Positions 1 to 8,758 of a DNA stretch of 64,000 nt are shown in pieces. Where the stretch lies: contig NZ_LAYY01000007.1 in assembly GCF_000986785.1 (NCBI RefSeq), forward strand, positions 62,001-126,000, written 5' to 3'. Source of the stretch: Mesobacillus campisalis. GTDB lineage: Bacteria > Bacillota > Bacilli > Bacillales > Cytobacillaceae. Position 1 is the stretch's first letter. The number at the start of each line of letters is the position of its first letter. The notes under the pieces are model-generated. The model did not search any database and was not told where the DNA came from. It was given only the letters and a program-made list of their open reading frames with translations. Both the position numbers and the translations under genes were made by a program.

Positions 1-567
1 TTTGTAGAAACAGAAGATGGAGAGAGGGCGTATTTCAGTTCCTTATTTTTTGATCCTTATAATGAAGAGTTTTATGTGGAAACGTTCGATGCCGAACTGG
101 AGCAGCCTGCAAGAACGATACTCTCTGATATTGATGATATTGTCGATGCCGTCCATGACAACTTCCACGATTTTATTGTAAATGAAACCGAGTATTATAA
201 TGAAGAGGCTGATGAAGGTGTTGAAGTCATTTTTGAAGCGGATCATGATGACGATGAGTATTATGTGGGGGAAGCAGTTGGAGAAACAGAAGCAGACCTT
301 TTTGAAGAGATCGATGTGGAATGGGAAACACCTGAAGTCACTGCATTTATGAAAGAAGATGAAGTAGAAGTAAGCTATCAATTTGGGATTGTATCTGAAA
401 CAGGCGACGGGGTTCTTCGTCGCGTAAACCGGATATGGACTGAGGATGAAGAACTCCTGAGGGATGAGTCCAACTTCATATTCACCAAAGAAGAAGCTAG
501 CACCATTATCGCCATGATCGCAAGCCATATGGATTCACTGACAGGTTATGACGATTATATTGAATAG
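1..567 (+). CDS. Acidic hypothetical protein, 5' end outside window
   Basis: The reading frame is open from base 1 to the TAG at 565-567, so the start lies upstream of the window. A GTG at 76 could serve as a start, but the coding-like sequence continues in frame before it (FVETEDGERAYFSSLF), so the gene is called 5'-partial. The visible 188 residues are extremely acidic, with runs of Glu and Asp, and have no membrane segment or signal peptide. I do not recognise the family. A hairpin terminator follows the stop directly, so it is the last gene of its transcript. Confidence 0.75.
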   Translation, partial: FVETEDGERAYFSSLFFDPYNEEFYVETFDAELEQPARTILSDIDDIVDAVHDNFHDFIVNETEYYNEEADEGVEVIFEADHDDDEYYVGEAVGETEADLFEEIDVEWETPEVTAFMKEDEVEVSYQFGIVSETGDGVLRRVNRIWTEDEELLRDESNFIFTKEEASTIIAMIASHMDSLTGYDDYIE

Positions 568-573
568 ATTCTG

Positions 574-600
574 AAGCGCCAGTCCTTGGCGCTTTTCCTT
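574..600 (+). terminator. Rho-independent terminator
   Basis: The inverted repeat AAGCGCCA/TGGCGCTT with a five-base loop is followed by TTTTCCTTT. It closes the acidic partial gene that stops at 567. Confidence 0.8.
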
Positions 601-704
601 TGTATCATTGTTTTCTTTTGGTCTTCGTTTTGGAAAATCAGAGAATAGTTTCTTGCTGTATAGCCAAACTTAAAACTAGAATTATCCATTAAGAGGTGTA
701 ACTA

Positions 705-2384
705 TTGGTTTCAGTTGAAGGCAAAGCGGAACAAAGGCTGATAATAGCGGCTCTGATCATGCTTGTGCTGTTTTTGTCGCCCCTTTTTATTCTTGGTGAA
801 AACGCCCATATCAGGGTTCATGATAATTTGGATTCCAATTTGGCATGGTATAAAGTCCTGGTTGAAAGTGGACAGCTGACAGGGGACATTGATGCCAGGA
901 TATCACAGGTGATTAACGGCGAATTGCAGCGCAACGCCTTCGGTACGGAATTCAGCCTGATTGTCTGGCTGTATGCCTTGTTCCCAACGATGACAGCATA
1001 CGCCTTAAGCCAGGCGATTACGAGGATTGTTGCGTTCGGGGGAATGTATTTGCTCCTTAAGAAACATTTTACTGCCGACCCAAAGTGGGCAGTTATTAAT
1101 GTTGGGGTATCGCTGGCCTTTTCCATGACTCCTTTTTGGCCCTCAGGGATGCTGAGTACACTTGGTATGCCGCTGGCCTTATGGGCATTTCTCAATATCA
1201 GAAGCGGGGAAAACTCCTGGAAAAACTATCTAGTTCTTACTCTGTTGCCGCTATACAGCAGCATTGTGCTTGGTTTTTTCTTTTTCCTTAGTGCGATGGG
1301 ACTCCTTTGGCTGGTTGATGGGGTTCGGGGAAAAGGGTGGAATTGGGCTTTTCTTTTGGCTATTGCTTATATGACCATCATTTTCATGCTGGTGGAATAC
1401 CGCCTGGTTTATTCTTTCCTTTTTGACCATGAACCAAATAGCAGGGATGAATATTTTCATGCACGCCTGACATTAGGGCATTCCATCAAGCTTACATTTA
1501 AAAATTACTTCCTCGGCCATAACCATGTGTTGACCATTCACACAATCGTCATACAGCCAGTGCTATTTTTAGCCTTGATTTTTGTTTGGATAAAAAAAAG
1601 GTGGGAACAGGAAAGGACCTTTTTGTTCTTATTTATCTTGAATTTTGTTTTGTCTGCCTGGTATGCATTCTGGTTTTACAAAGGATGGCTCCCGCTTACG
1701 GAACGCTTTCACTTTCTTGATACCTTCAATTTTGCCCGCTATCATTTCCTTCGACCGCTCATCATCTATGTTCTTTTTGCGGTAAGCTTAAGAATACTCT
1801 GGCAGTTTGGAGGGGAGTGGAAAAAAGCGGTTCCATGGCTGGTTGCAGCCCAAATTATCCTGCTTGTCTTTTCCAATGAGGAAATCGTTTACCATAATAA
1901 GCCAAGTGTAAAGGAATTTTTTGCTGAAGAGCAATTCGGACAGATAAAAGATTACATTGGCTTGGATCAGGAAGATTACCGGGTGGCCAGCCTTGGCTTA
2001 CATCCGGCCATAGCCCAGTATAATGGTTTTTACACATTGGATACATACAATAATTTTTATCCGCTTACCTACAAATATAAATTCAGGAAAATCATCGAAA
2101 AGGAACTTGCGAAAAATAAGACAATTAGAACCTATTTTGATGAATGGGGGGGGCGTTGCTACTTGTTTACGGATGAACTCGGAAAGCATTATATGTTTAA
2201 AAAAAATACTAAAAGGAAGCTTGAGAATTTGGAACTGAATATGGAACCTTTTAAGGAAATGGGAGGGAGATATCTGCTTTCTTCTGTGCCTATAGAGAAT
2301 GCATCCGAGAATGGACTGGTGCTCGACCGAGTGTTTGACGATAAGAGATCAGCATGGAAAATCCATCTTTATAAAGCACTTTAA
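705..2384 (+). CDS. YkoS-like polytopic membrane protein (DUF6044), probable GT-C glycosyltransferase
   Basis: This is a 559-residue integral membrane protein with roughly 11-12 hydrophobic segments, starting at TTG 705 behind AGAGGTG. Length and layout match B. subtilis YkoS (DUF6044). An acidic-aromatic stretch after the first membrane segment (HDNLDSNLAWYK, residues about 40-51) sits where GT-C enzymes such as YfhO carry their extracytoplasmic catalytic acid, so the inferred job is transfer of a sugar from undecaprenyl phosphate to an envelope polymer outside the membrane. The gene is followed 34 bases later by a lipid-linked GT2 synthase and then a GtrA-type flippase, the standard partners. 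The polymer and sugar cannot be read from sequence. Confidence 0.8.
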   Translation: MVSVEGKAEQRLIIAALIMLVLFLSPLFILGENAHIRVHDNLDSNLAWYKVLVESGQLTGDIDARISQVINGELQRNAFGTEFSLIVWLYALFPTMTAYALSQAITRIVAFGGMYLLLKKHFTADPKWAVINVGVSLAFSMTPFWPSGMLSTLGMPLALWAFLNIRSGENSWKNYLVLTLLPLYSSIVLGFFFFLSAMGLLWLVDGVRGKGWNWAFLLAIAYMTIIFMLVEYRLVYSFLFDHEPNSRDEYFHARLTLGHSIKLTFKNYFLGHNHVLTIHTIVIQPVLFLALIFVWIKKRWEQERTFLFLFILNFVLSAWYAFWFYKGWLPLTERFHFLDTFNFARYHFLRPLIIYVLFAVSLRILWQFGGEWKKAVPWLVAAQIILLVFSNEEIVYHNKPSVKEFFAEEQFGQIKDYIGLDQEDYRVASLGLHPAIAQYNGFYTLDTYNNFYPLTYKYKFRKIIEKELAKNKTIRTYFDEWGGRCYLFTDELGKHYMFKKNTKRKLENLELNMEPFKEMGGRYLLSSVPIENASENGLVLDRVFDDKRSAWKIHLYKAL

Positions 2385-2418
2385 ACATGAAAAACGATAC
2401 AACTAGGAGGTTTTCAGT

Positions 2419-3498
2419 TTGGAGCAGCCATTGATTACAATCGTCGTGCCATGTTTCAACGAAGAAGAAGTTCTGACTGATACAATGAATAAGCTTGAGA
2501 ACTTTCTGGACACTTTGGCTAGAGCTAAGGAAGTCTCGCCAAATAGCCGCATCCTTTTTGTGGATGATGGCAGCCAGGACAAGACATGGGAGTTGATCTA
2601 TCGGAAAAGCATCAGGTCACAGTACATCCGGGGCCTTAAGCTTGCGGGAAATGTCGGCCATCAGAACGCGTTGCTGGCAGGGCTTTTTTCGGCAAAGACA
2701 TCTTCTGACTGTCTTGTAACAATTGATGCTGACCTCCAGGACGATATCGAGGCAATCCGTGAATTTGTGAGCTTATATAAACAAGGCTGTGAAGTGGTAT
2801 ATGGTGTAAGAGCGAAACGAAGCAGTGATACATTCTTTAAAAGAACGACAGCTGAAGGCTTTTATAAAGTCATGAGGAGGATGGGAGTCAATCTTGTCTA
2901 TAATCATGCAGATTTCCGGCTGATGAGCAGGCGTGCCGTGGAAGAGCTTGAAAAGTACGGTGAAGTGAATATGTTTTTAAGGGGAATTGTTCCGCTCATC
3001 GGACTTAAGTCTGCTAAAGTATATTATGACAGGAAGGAAAGGTTAGCAGGAGACACAAAATATCCTATAAAGAAAATGCTCGCTTTTGCCCTGGACGGGA
3101 TCACTTCCTTTTCTGTGACCCCAATCCGCTTTGTTTTGCTGATTGGCATCGTATCTTTCCTTGTCAGCATGATGTTCGGCAGTTACTTTCTGTTTTTGAA
3201 GCTTTTTGGGCAGACAGAAACCGGATGGACTTCCCTGATCACCTCCATATGGCTGATTGGCGGTCTTCAGTTGATTGCTCTGGGGCTTGTGGGAGAGTAT
3301 ATCGGCAAGATTTATAATGAAACAAAGAGAAGGCCAAAATTTATTATAGATATAGATATGATAAATCTTGGCAGGAAGCATGAATGGGAGGAAGTAGGCC
3401 AGGGTGATCTGGAAGAACAGGCAGGACTGGAAGAAGAAGTGCTCTTTGAGAGGGTGGGAAGAGGCTATGAGTACGGCAAACATCCTGAAACCAACTGA
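2419..3498 (+). CDS. Family 2 glycosyltransferase making polyprenyl-phosphate sugar (YkoT/GtrB/CsbB type)
   Basis: The start is TTG 2419, eight bases after AGGAGG. The 359-residue protein has an N-terminal GT-A domain with the nucleotide-binding VDDGS (about 48-52) and metal-binding DADLQDD (about 103-109), then two membrane helices (about 230-310), the architecture of bactoprenol glucosyltransferases. The family joins a nucleotide sugar to undecaprenyl phosphate on the cytoplasmic face. Unusually, the C-terminus ends in about 40 residues rich in Glu (for example EWEEVGQGDLEEQAGLEEE), and the last 32 coding bases overlap the next gene. It lies between a GT-C-like protein and a GtrA protein and likely works with both. 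Confidence 0.9.
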   Translation: MEQPLITIVVPCFNEEEVLTDTMNKLENFLDTLARAKEVSPNSRILFVDDGSQDKTWELIYRKSIRSQYIRGLKLAGNVGHQNALLAGLFSAKTSSDCLVTIDADLQDDIEAIREFVSLYKQGCEVVYGVRAKRSSDTFFKRTTAEGFYKVMRRMGVNLVYNHADFRLMSRRAVEELEKYGEVNMFLRGIVPLIGLKSAKVYYDRKERLAGDTKYPIKKMLAFALDGITSFSVTPIRFVLLIGIVSFLVSMMFGSYFLFLKLFGQTETGWTSLITSIWLIGGLQLIALGLVGEYIGKIYNETKRRPKFIIDIDMINLGRKHEWEEVGQGDLEEQAGLEEEVLFERVGRGYEYGKHPETN

Positions 3499-3883
3499 TA
3501 CCTTCCTCCGTTTTTTGCTTGTCGGAATAATCAATACAGTGATTGGTCTATCAAGCATGTTCTTATTGCTCAATTTCGCGGGGTTTTCCTACTGGCTTGC
3601 AACTTTTGCGGGTAATTCAATCGGGGCAGGTACAAGCTTTTTTATGAATAGGGCATTTACTTTTAAAAGTCATATCTCGATAGGGGCAGGGATTCCAAAA
3701 TTCATTGCCGTCATTTTGATGTGTTATGTTATTTCCTATTCTTTGGGAGGACTTGCGGCAAACACTCTTCCTCTCCCCGGATGGGCTGCGGTTTTCATCA
3801 CCAAAGAGGAATTAGCTGTCTTTCTTGGGACAGGTTTTTATACTATTTCCAACTATCTTGGCCAGAAACTTTTCGTCTTTTGA
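3467..3883 (+). CDS. GtrA-family membrane protein (putative lipid-linked sugar flippase)
   Basis: The 138-residue protein starts at ATG 3467, inside the 3' end of the preceding glycosyltransferase gene, behind GGGAAGAGG. The open frame reaches back to 3404, but the family begins close to this Met. It has four hydrophobic segments and a GtrA signature near the start (FLRFLLVGIINTVIGL) with FFMNRAFTFKS in the middle. GtrA/GtcA proteins are thought to flip undecaprenyl-phosphate sugars across the membrane. The 32-base overlap points to translational coupling with the synthase. Confidence 0.88.
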   Translation: MSTANILKPTDTFLRFLLVGIINTVIGLSSMFLLLNFAGFSYWLATFAGNSIGAGTSFFMNRAFTFKSHISIGAGIPKFIAVILMCYVISYSLGGLAANTLPLPGWAAVFITKEELAVFLGTGFYTISNYLGQKLFVF

Positions 3884-3996
3884 CCATGCCTGTCGTTCCT
3901 TTAAGTTAGAAGGATAAAATCCCCGGCAAGAGCAAACGATATTAATGATATCCACAAAAGATATCAAGCTCAACTATTCCTTTAAGAGGTGATAAG

Positions 3997-4149
3997 ATGA
4001 GTTACAAAGATCGTTTAGATCCCCACTCAGAACTTTTCCACCATACCTGGACAAGGCCGAAGCATTTGAATTCGCAAGTGAATGGTCAAACCAAAAGAAC
4101 ACAGACCAGCATTATTGCCAGAAGCAATGCCAAGGCACACCGATTCTAA
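3997..4149 (+). CDS. YpzG-like small protein
   Basis: This 50-residue ORF (MSYKDRLDPHSELFHHTWTR... ends NAKAHRF) starts at ATG 3997 after AAGAGGTGATAAG. It is basic, with several His, Arg and Lys residues and no hydrophobic segment. Size and the SYKDxLDPxSxLFHHxWTRPK pattern resemble the YpzG family of Bacillus, whose function is unknown; this assignment is from memory of the family. A strong terminator follows 20 bases after the stop, which supports a real single gene. Confidence 0.75.
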   Translation: MSYKDRLDPHSELFHHTWTRPKHLNSQVNGQTKRTQTSIIARSNAKAHRF

Positions 4150-4169
4150 GGAATAAGGACAAAAGGAAA

Positions 4170-4194
4170 AAAGACGCAGCCTGCGTCTTTTTTT
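4170..4194 (+). terminator. Rho-independent terminator
   Basis: AAAGACGCAG and CTGCGTCTTT form a near-continuous palindrome ending in seven T, right after the small gene at 3997-4149. It may also serve the azoreductase gene converging from the other strand. Confidence 0.85.
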
Positions 4195-4208
4195 CTGACA
4201 TTGGTAAT

Positions 4209-4877
4209 TTATTTTGTATGGAAAGTATGGCTTGCCATATCCCTGGCAGCAATTTTGGCTTTTTCTTTGGCGGCGGTGATAATTTCAGGAATCTGTTGAG
4301 GGAAATGTTCCAGTCCTTCGGCATAAACGGTTTCCAGCATCCTGATTCCGAGGAAATTCAGGGCAATTTGCAGATAGCGGTCCCCTGACTCAAGTTCCTT
4401 CATCGGGCCATGAGAATAGATGCCGCCGCGAGTTTGTATATGAATCCCTTTTTTGCCGGAAAGCAAGCCAATTGGACCTTCGGCGGTGAACCGGAACGTT
4501 TTGCCGTGTACGAACAGATTGTCCAGGAACGCTTTAAGGACCGCAGGAGACCCGAGGTTCCATACCGGTGAAACAAACACATAATAGTCATAGCTATTAA
4601 ACTTGTCAGCCAAAGCATGCATGGCTGTCAGTTTCATTCGTTCATCTTCCTCAAGCTGGTGGATCGGGACCCCGTAGCCTCCGACTTTTCCTCGGGCAGA
4701 AACCAGGTCTGCATCCATGGCTGGAATCGTGATGCAGGGATTGAACAAGTCCAGCCTGGTAACCACGACATCAGGCCGTTCTGCATAAAAGGCATCCAGG
4801 AAGGCCTCGCCGATTTGCAATCCCTTTGATTTTTCCAGTCCCTTGGGATTGGCGGTTACGTAAAGCAATTTTTGCAT
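4209..4877 (-). CDS. azoR: FMN-dependent NADH-azoreductase
   Basis: The 222-residue flavodoxin-like protein starts at ATG 4877, with AAAGGATGAGG upstream; a longer frame back to 4967 lacks a ribosome site. Family marks are the N-terminal LLYVTANPKG phosphate-binding loop, VSPVWNLGSPAVLKAFLDNL (about 100-120) and the RGGIYSHGP segment near the flavin. AzoR enzymes are cytosolic FMN proteins that reduce quinones and azo compounds with NADH and protect against thiol-oxidising electrophiles. It appears to be a single-gene unit. Confidence 0.93.
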   Translation of the reverse strand: MQKLLYVTANPKGLEKSKGLQIGEAFLDAFYAERPDVVVTRLDLFNPCITIPAMDADLVSARGKVGGYGVPIHQLEEDERMKLTAMHALADKFNSYDYYVFVSPVWNLGSPAVLKAFLDNLFVHGKTFRFTAEGPIGLLSGKKGIHIQTRGGIYSHGPMKELESGDRYLQIALNFLGIRMLETVYAEGLEHFPQQIPEIITAAKEKAKIAARDMASHTFHTK

Positions 4878-4994
4878 TATCCTCATCCTTTCTCTTCTAT
4901 TTAATAGGTCCATTATAAGAGGAAAAATGCAGTTTACGATTGAACAATAGGTGACGTTCATGAACATTCCGTGACGGAGAGAAGAGGGGACAAT

Positions 4995-5019
4995 AAAAAA
5001 CCCCTTTTGAGGGGTTTTT
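4995..5019 (-). terminator. Rho-independent terminator of the class A PBP gene
   Basis: A CCCC/GGGG stem extended by A6 and T5 arms lies directly against the stop codon of the penicillin-binding protein gene on the minus strand. The symmetric arms make it usable in either direction. Confidence 0.8.
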
Positions 5020-7155
5020 CTACGGAGCCCATTCTTTCAATTTTTCTTTAACCTTATCACCGACTCTTCCAGCGTCACGTTTGGCTTCTTCCAGCACATC
5101 ATTCCATTTTGGAGCTTCTTCCTTAATTTTTTCTTCCACTTTTTCTGCTGTTTTCTTTAATTCATCTTCAAGCTGTTTCGCTCTCTTTTTTAGTTCCTCT
5201 TCGTTTATCGCCCTGCCGCCTGGTTTGGATAGTTTGTCATTTATGGACGATACGGCAAATTCCTTCTCCTCAATATAAGGGGATGCTTGTTTCATTATTT
5301 CCCTGAATATAGGGACTACCGTTTCGGAACTGCTTCCGGAAAGATAATGCTCACGGTCGCTTTTGTCGTATCCTAGCCATACAGCCCCAACAATTCCAGA
5401 AGTATAGCCGGCAAACCACTGGTCCTTTGTTCCATTGATATCCGCATAAGGAAGCTGGGTGGAGCCTGTTTTCCCGGCAATGTCCATACCTTCGACCTTT
5501 GCGGCCCGTCCGGTCCCTGTTTCCACTACATTCAATAGCATGGAGGTCATCTCCTCTGCTACACGTTTGGAGGTGACTCGGACTGTTTTGGGTTTATGTT
5601 CGGCTATTACCTTACCGGTAGGACCTACTATTTTTGTAATCAGGTGGCTTTCTTCCCGCTTTCCATCATTGGCAAACACAGAGTACGCTTCCGCAAGCTG
5701 CTGGGGAGATATGCCGTGATGCATGCCGCCAAGGGCAAGAGCCAGGTTTTCATCATCTTCCTGAACAGGTATGCCGAACTTTTTGACGCTTTCCACTCCT
5801 TTTTGCAGCCCTATTTCATTTAGCAGCCAGACGGCTGGAAGATTGATTGATTTTTCCACTGCTTCATACATTGGAACTTCTCCTTGATAGGTTCGGGAGA
5901 AATTTTGCGGGCTGTAATCACCAAATGACATTTTTTCATCTACCAGCATGGAATCATAGCGGTAGCCTTCTTCGAGCGCTGGTGTATAGACAGCCAAGGG
6001 TTTCATCGTGGAACCCGGCTGTGCTTTCAGGTGTGTGGCCCGGTTGAAACCGCGAAATACTTGTTCTCCGCGGCCGCCAACGAGAGCGCGGACTCCGCCG
6101 GTTTGAGGATCCAGGAGGACAGCACCGCTTTGGACCAGCACACCGCCTGTTCCTCTCGGAAAGAGGCCGTTATTCTTATAAACACGTTCCAGGCTTGCCT
6201 GGAGGTTTTGATCCAGCTGGGTATGAATGACATACCCTCGTGTCATGATTTCTTCCTGGGTAAGGCCGTACAGCTTGATGGCTTCATCCATTACCGCATC
6301 CATATAATATGGATATTTTCGGTCGGCAATGCTGCCTCCGCCGTCCCTGAGCCTGATTTTCTCATTTTTGGCCTGGTCGAGTTCTTCGTCGGAAATCATG
6401 CCCAGCTCGTTCATTTTGTTAAGGACAAGATTCCTGCGGGTGATGGCATTGTCATAGTTTTTATATGGATCAAGGGAAGAAGGGGCTTTAAGAAGTCCCG
6501 CCAGCAGAGCCGCTTCGCTTATCGTTACGTCTTTGATATCCTTGCTGAAATATTTTTTTGAAGCGTTGCTGATTCCCCAGGCGCCGCTGCCAAAATAGAC
6601 CTGATTCAGGTACATCTCAAGGATTTCTTCCTTGGTGTACGCCTTTTCAATCTCGACGGCCAGAAACAGTTCTTCCACTTTCCGCTTATAGGTGCGTTCG
6701 TGCGATAAAAGAGCATTCTTGGTTAGCTGCTGGGTAAGGGTACTGCCTCCGCCGGTAATCCGCCCGGCAAACAGATTGCCGAAAAAGGCTCGTGTGATGC
6801 CCTTTATGTCAAAGCCATTATGCTCATAAAACCGTTCGTCCTCAATGGCCACAACCGCATTTGGTACATGTTCGGGAAGCTGCTCAAAGGTTGTCCCATT
6901 TGTCCTGTTGGCCGCAACACTCCCGGCTTCGTCACCGTCTTTATCATAAATGACAGTTGATTGCTCCAGGCCATCCTTCAAGCTCTGGACATTCGCCTGG
7001 CTGGCGATGAAGGCAAACCAGAGGATGGAAAGGAGGATGGCTACCAAACCGGACAATAATATAATTTGAGTCAGATGCTTTCGCTGCCAGAATATGACGA
7101 GTTTGTCCCATCCCTGCAGCAGCAGCTGTTTACATTTATTTTTAAATTTTTCCAT
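5020..7155 (-). CDS. Class A penicillin-binding protein, transglycosylase/transpeptidase (PbpF/PbpG-like)
   Basis: The 711-residue bifunctional peptidoglycan synthase has a cytoplasmic head, one membrane helix (about 31-53), a GT51 glycosyltransferase domain with the catalytic EDERFY (105-110) and GGSTLTQQ (136-143), and a transpeptidase domain with STMK (382-385; active Ser382), SIN (437-439) and KTG (563-565). All catalytic motifs are intact. The last 60 residues are Lys/Glu-rich and probably coiled. Length fits B. subtilis PbpF (714) or PbpG (691), which serve sporulation and germination wall synthesis; I cannot decide between them. It is a single gene with its own terminator. Confidence 0.93.
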   Translation of the reverse strand: MEKFKNKCKQLLLQGWDKLVIFWQRKHLTQIILLSGLVAILLSILWFAFIASQANVQSLKDGLEQSTVIYDKDGDEAGSVAANRTNGTTFEQLPEHVPNAVVAIEDERFYEHNGFDIKGITRAFFGNLFAGRITGGGSTLTQQLTKNALLSHERTYKRKVEELFLAVEIEKAYTKEEILEMYLNQVYFGSGAWGISNASKKYFSKDIKDVTISEAALLAGLLKAPSSLDPYKNYDNAITRRNLVLNKMNELGMISDEELDQAKNEKIRLRDGGGSIADRKYPYYMDAVMDEAIKLYGLTQEEIMTRGYVIHTQLDQNLQASLERVYKNNGLFPRGTGGVLVQSGAVLLDPQTGGVRALVGGRGEQVFRGFNRATHLKAQPGSTMKPLAVYTPALEEGYRYDSMLVDEKMSFGDYSPQNFSRTYQGEVPMYEAVEKSINLPAVWLLNEIGLQKGVESVKKFGIPVQEDDENLALALGGMHHGISPQQLAEAYSVFANDGKREESHLITKIVGPTGKVIAEHKPKTVRVTSKRVAEEMTSMLLNVVETGTGRAAKVEGMDIAGKTGSTQLPYADINGTKDQWFAGYTSGIVGAVWLGYDKSDREHYLSGSSSETVVPIFREIMKQASPYIEEKEFAVSSINDKLSKPGGRAINEEELKKRAKQLEDELKKTAEKVEEKIKEEAPKWNDVLEEAKRDAGRVGDKVKEKLKEWAP

Positions 7156-7384
7156 ATTCTCTCCTATCTTTCATGCTAGCCTACATATAATACGTCTTTT
7201 TCGCAAGACAGGTTTCATCTATCATTTTGCTATTATAATGCTTTTTGTACTATCAGGAAAGAAATCGTAAAAAAGTCCAAGCTCTTTTAAGCTTTTTTAA
7301 ACAAAATTGGAAGATAAGTTTTTTAGGAAGGGGGGGATTAAAAAGGGAGAGAAAGCAGCGGGGATTGTAGTATAATACCCTGAT

Positions 7385-7413
7385 AAAAAGACAGGAGGGG
7401 AACCTGCCTTTTT
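7385..7413 (-). terminator. Rho-independent terminator
   Basis: AAAAAGACAGG and CCTGCCTTTTT pair with one mismatch, twelve bases beyond the stop of the minus-strand gene at 7425-7664. Confidence 0.65.
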
Positions 7414-7424
7414 AATTTTTTATC

Positions 7425-7664
7425 CTAATGGCCTGTAAAAAATCCTAAAGCATACTTTACTCCCTCTTGAAGGTCTTCTGTTTCGTATCCGGCAAGATCT
7501 TCAAAGGTAATTTTCATTTTAACATCTTCCAGCTCATAGCCACTGTCCAAATCGATATTCAGCCGGACCATATAACCCTCGGAAGTGGCAGTCGAATCGA
7601 TAATGTTAAACGTACGGATTGGGGTGCCGGTTTCATAATGGATTGGTTCAATGTAATCTGACAT
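7425..7664 (-). CDS. Hypothetical 79-residue protein
   Basis: This acidic protein (starts MSDYIEPIHYETG, ends ALGFFTGH) has alternating polar and hydrophobic stretches (RLNIDLDSGYELEDVKMKITF) that suggest a small beta-rich fold. It has no signal peptide or membrane segment. The start is ATG 7664 with GGCGTTGGTG upstream. I do not recognise a family. It is followed by its own terminator and lies upstream of, and parallel to, the class A PBP gene. Confidence 0.7.
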   Translation of the reverse strand: MSDYIEPIHYETGTPIRTFNIIDSTATSEGYMVRLNIDLDSGYELEDVKMKITFEDLAGYETEDLQEGVKYALGFFTGH

Positions 7665-7761
7665 GATGCACCAACGCCTTTCTGTTAAATACTGATTATC
7701 AACGCCTTTTTCCTACCCGTTATCATAGCCAAGAAAGCAGGTTATATTCGCTGTGCCATAT

Positions 7762-7789
7762 AAAAAGCTGCCGCATTATTTGCGGCAGC
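7762..7789 (-). terminator. Rho-independent terminator of the Mn-catalase gene
   Basis: GCTGCCGCA and TGCGGCAGC form a nine-base stem; the five A before it on the plus strand give the T-run on the minus strand, just beyond the catalase stop at 7805. Confidence 0.8.
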
Positions 7790-7804
7790 AATATGGTGCA
7801 GTCA

Positions 7805-8641
7805 CTATCTCCTGAAAGTTCCATCCATTGGCAATGTATTATGCAAATTGGACGGCGCAGGCTTAAGCACTGGCTTTTCGCCTTCAGGCACCGGCTCACT
7901 GACATATTCATATTCCCCTTGTCCATCAAGTGCAGGGCCTTGTGCCCAGCGACCGGTGCTGCTTTCTTCACCTTCTGAAAAATTATAGAGCTTATAGGAA
8001 ACATCCAGTCTCTCTTTTTCACGCGGGAAGGTACTTGGCACCAATAATCCTTCCTGTTCTTCAAGTTCGGCAATAGCAGCGGCCCACTGATTCTGGTGAT
8101 AGGCATCACGGGCGATCAAGACTGACAGCATATCCTTGACGCCCCGGTCATTGGTCATTTCATATAGACGGACAGCTTGCAGCCTTCCCTGGGATTCAGC
8201 ATTCAGGTTTGCGCGGAAATCAGCGAGCAGATTCCCGCTGGAGACAATATAGTTCCCCATCCACGGATTTCCGACGCTGTCAGAAGGACGTGCACCCAAA
8301 CCAGCGACAATCGCATGCTGCGGATTCATGCCTCCCATAACTGCACCCACAACAGGGTCCTGTGCTGCTTCTTCCTGAATATTGACAGGTGCGTCATCAA
8401 GAAGACGAGCAACCATGGTAGCCAGCATTTCAACATGGCCAATTTCTTCTGTTCCAATATCCAGAAGCAAATCCTTATATTTTTGGTTGCCTCTTACGGC
8501 CCAACCCTGGAATAGATATTGCATCATAACACTCATCTCACCGTATTGGCCGCCGATTAGCTCTTGAAGCTTTTTGGCAAAAAGCGGGTCTGGACGTTCT
8601 GGCATTGCTTCAAATTGCAATTCTTTTATGTGACGAAACAT
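7805..8641 (-). CDS. Manganese catalase (YjqC/YdbD-like)
   Basis: The start is ATG 8641, seven bases after GGAGG; the frame runs back to 8725 but has no other ribosome site. The 278 residues form a four-helix ferritin-like domain with the dimanganese ligands expected in KLQELIGGQYGEMSVMMQYLFQGW, GTEEIGHVEML and the later ESQGR and RDAYHQNQW segments. Family members decompose hydrogen peroxide without haem, and homologues are found in Bacillus spores. The C-terminal 70 residues are the usual Pro/Glu-rich tail. Intact and monocistronic. Confidence 0.93.
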   Translation of the reverse strand: MFRHIKELQFEAMPERPDPLFAKKLQELIGGQYGEMSVMMQYLFQGWAVRGNQKYKDLLLDIGTEEIGHVEMLATMVARLLDDAPVNIQEEAAQDPVVGAVMGGMNPQHAIVAGLGARPSDSVGNPWMGNYIVSSGNLLADFRANLNAESQGRLQAVRLYEMTNDRGVKDMLSVLIARDAYHQNQWAAAIAELEEQEGLLVPSTFPREKERLDVSYKLYNFSEGEESSTGRWAQGPALDGQGEYEYVSEPVPEGEKPVLKPAPSNLHNTLPMDGTFRR

Positions 8642-8758
8642 GTACATTCCTCCTGTCCCTTTTACTGACAACCTGTGATGATTGTCCAAGGAACTATTCC
8701 CGTTGAAGGAGGAAAAAAACAGCAATTTTCTTTCTGGAATATTTTACATGGAGTTAAA

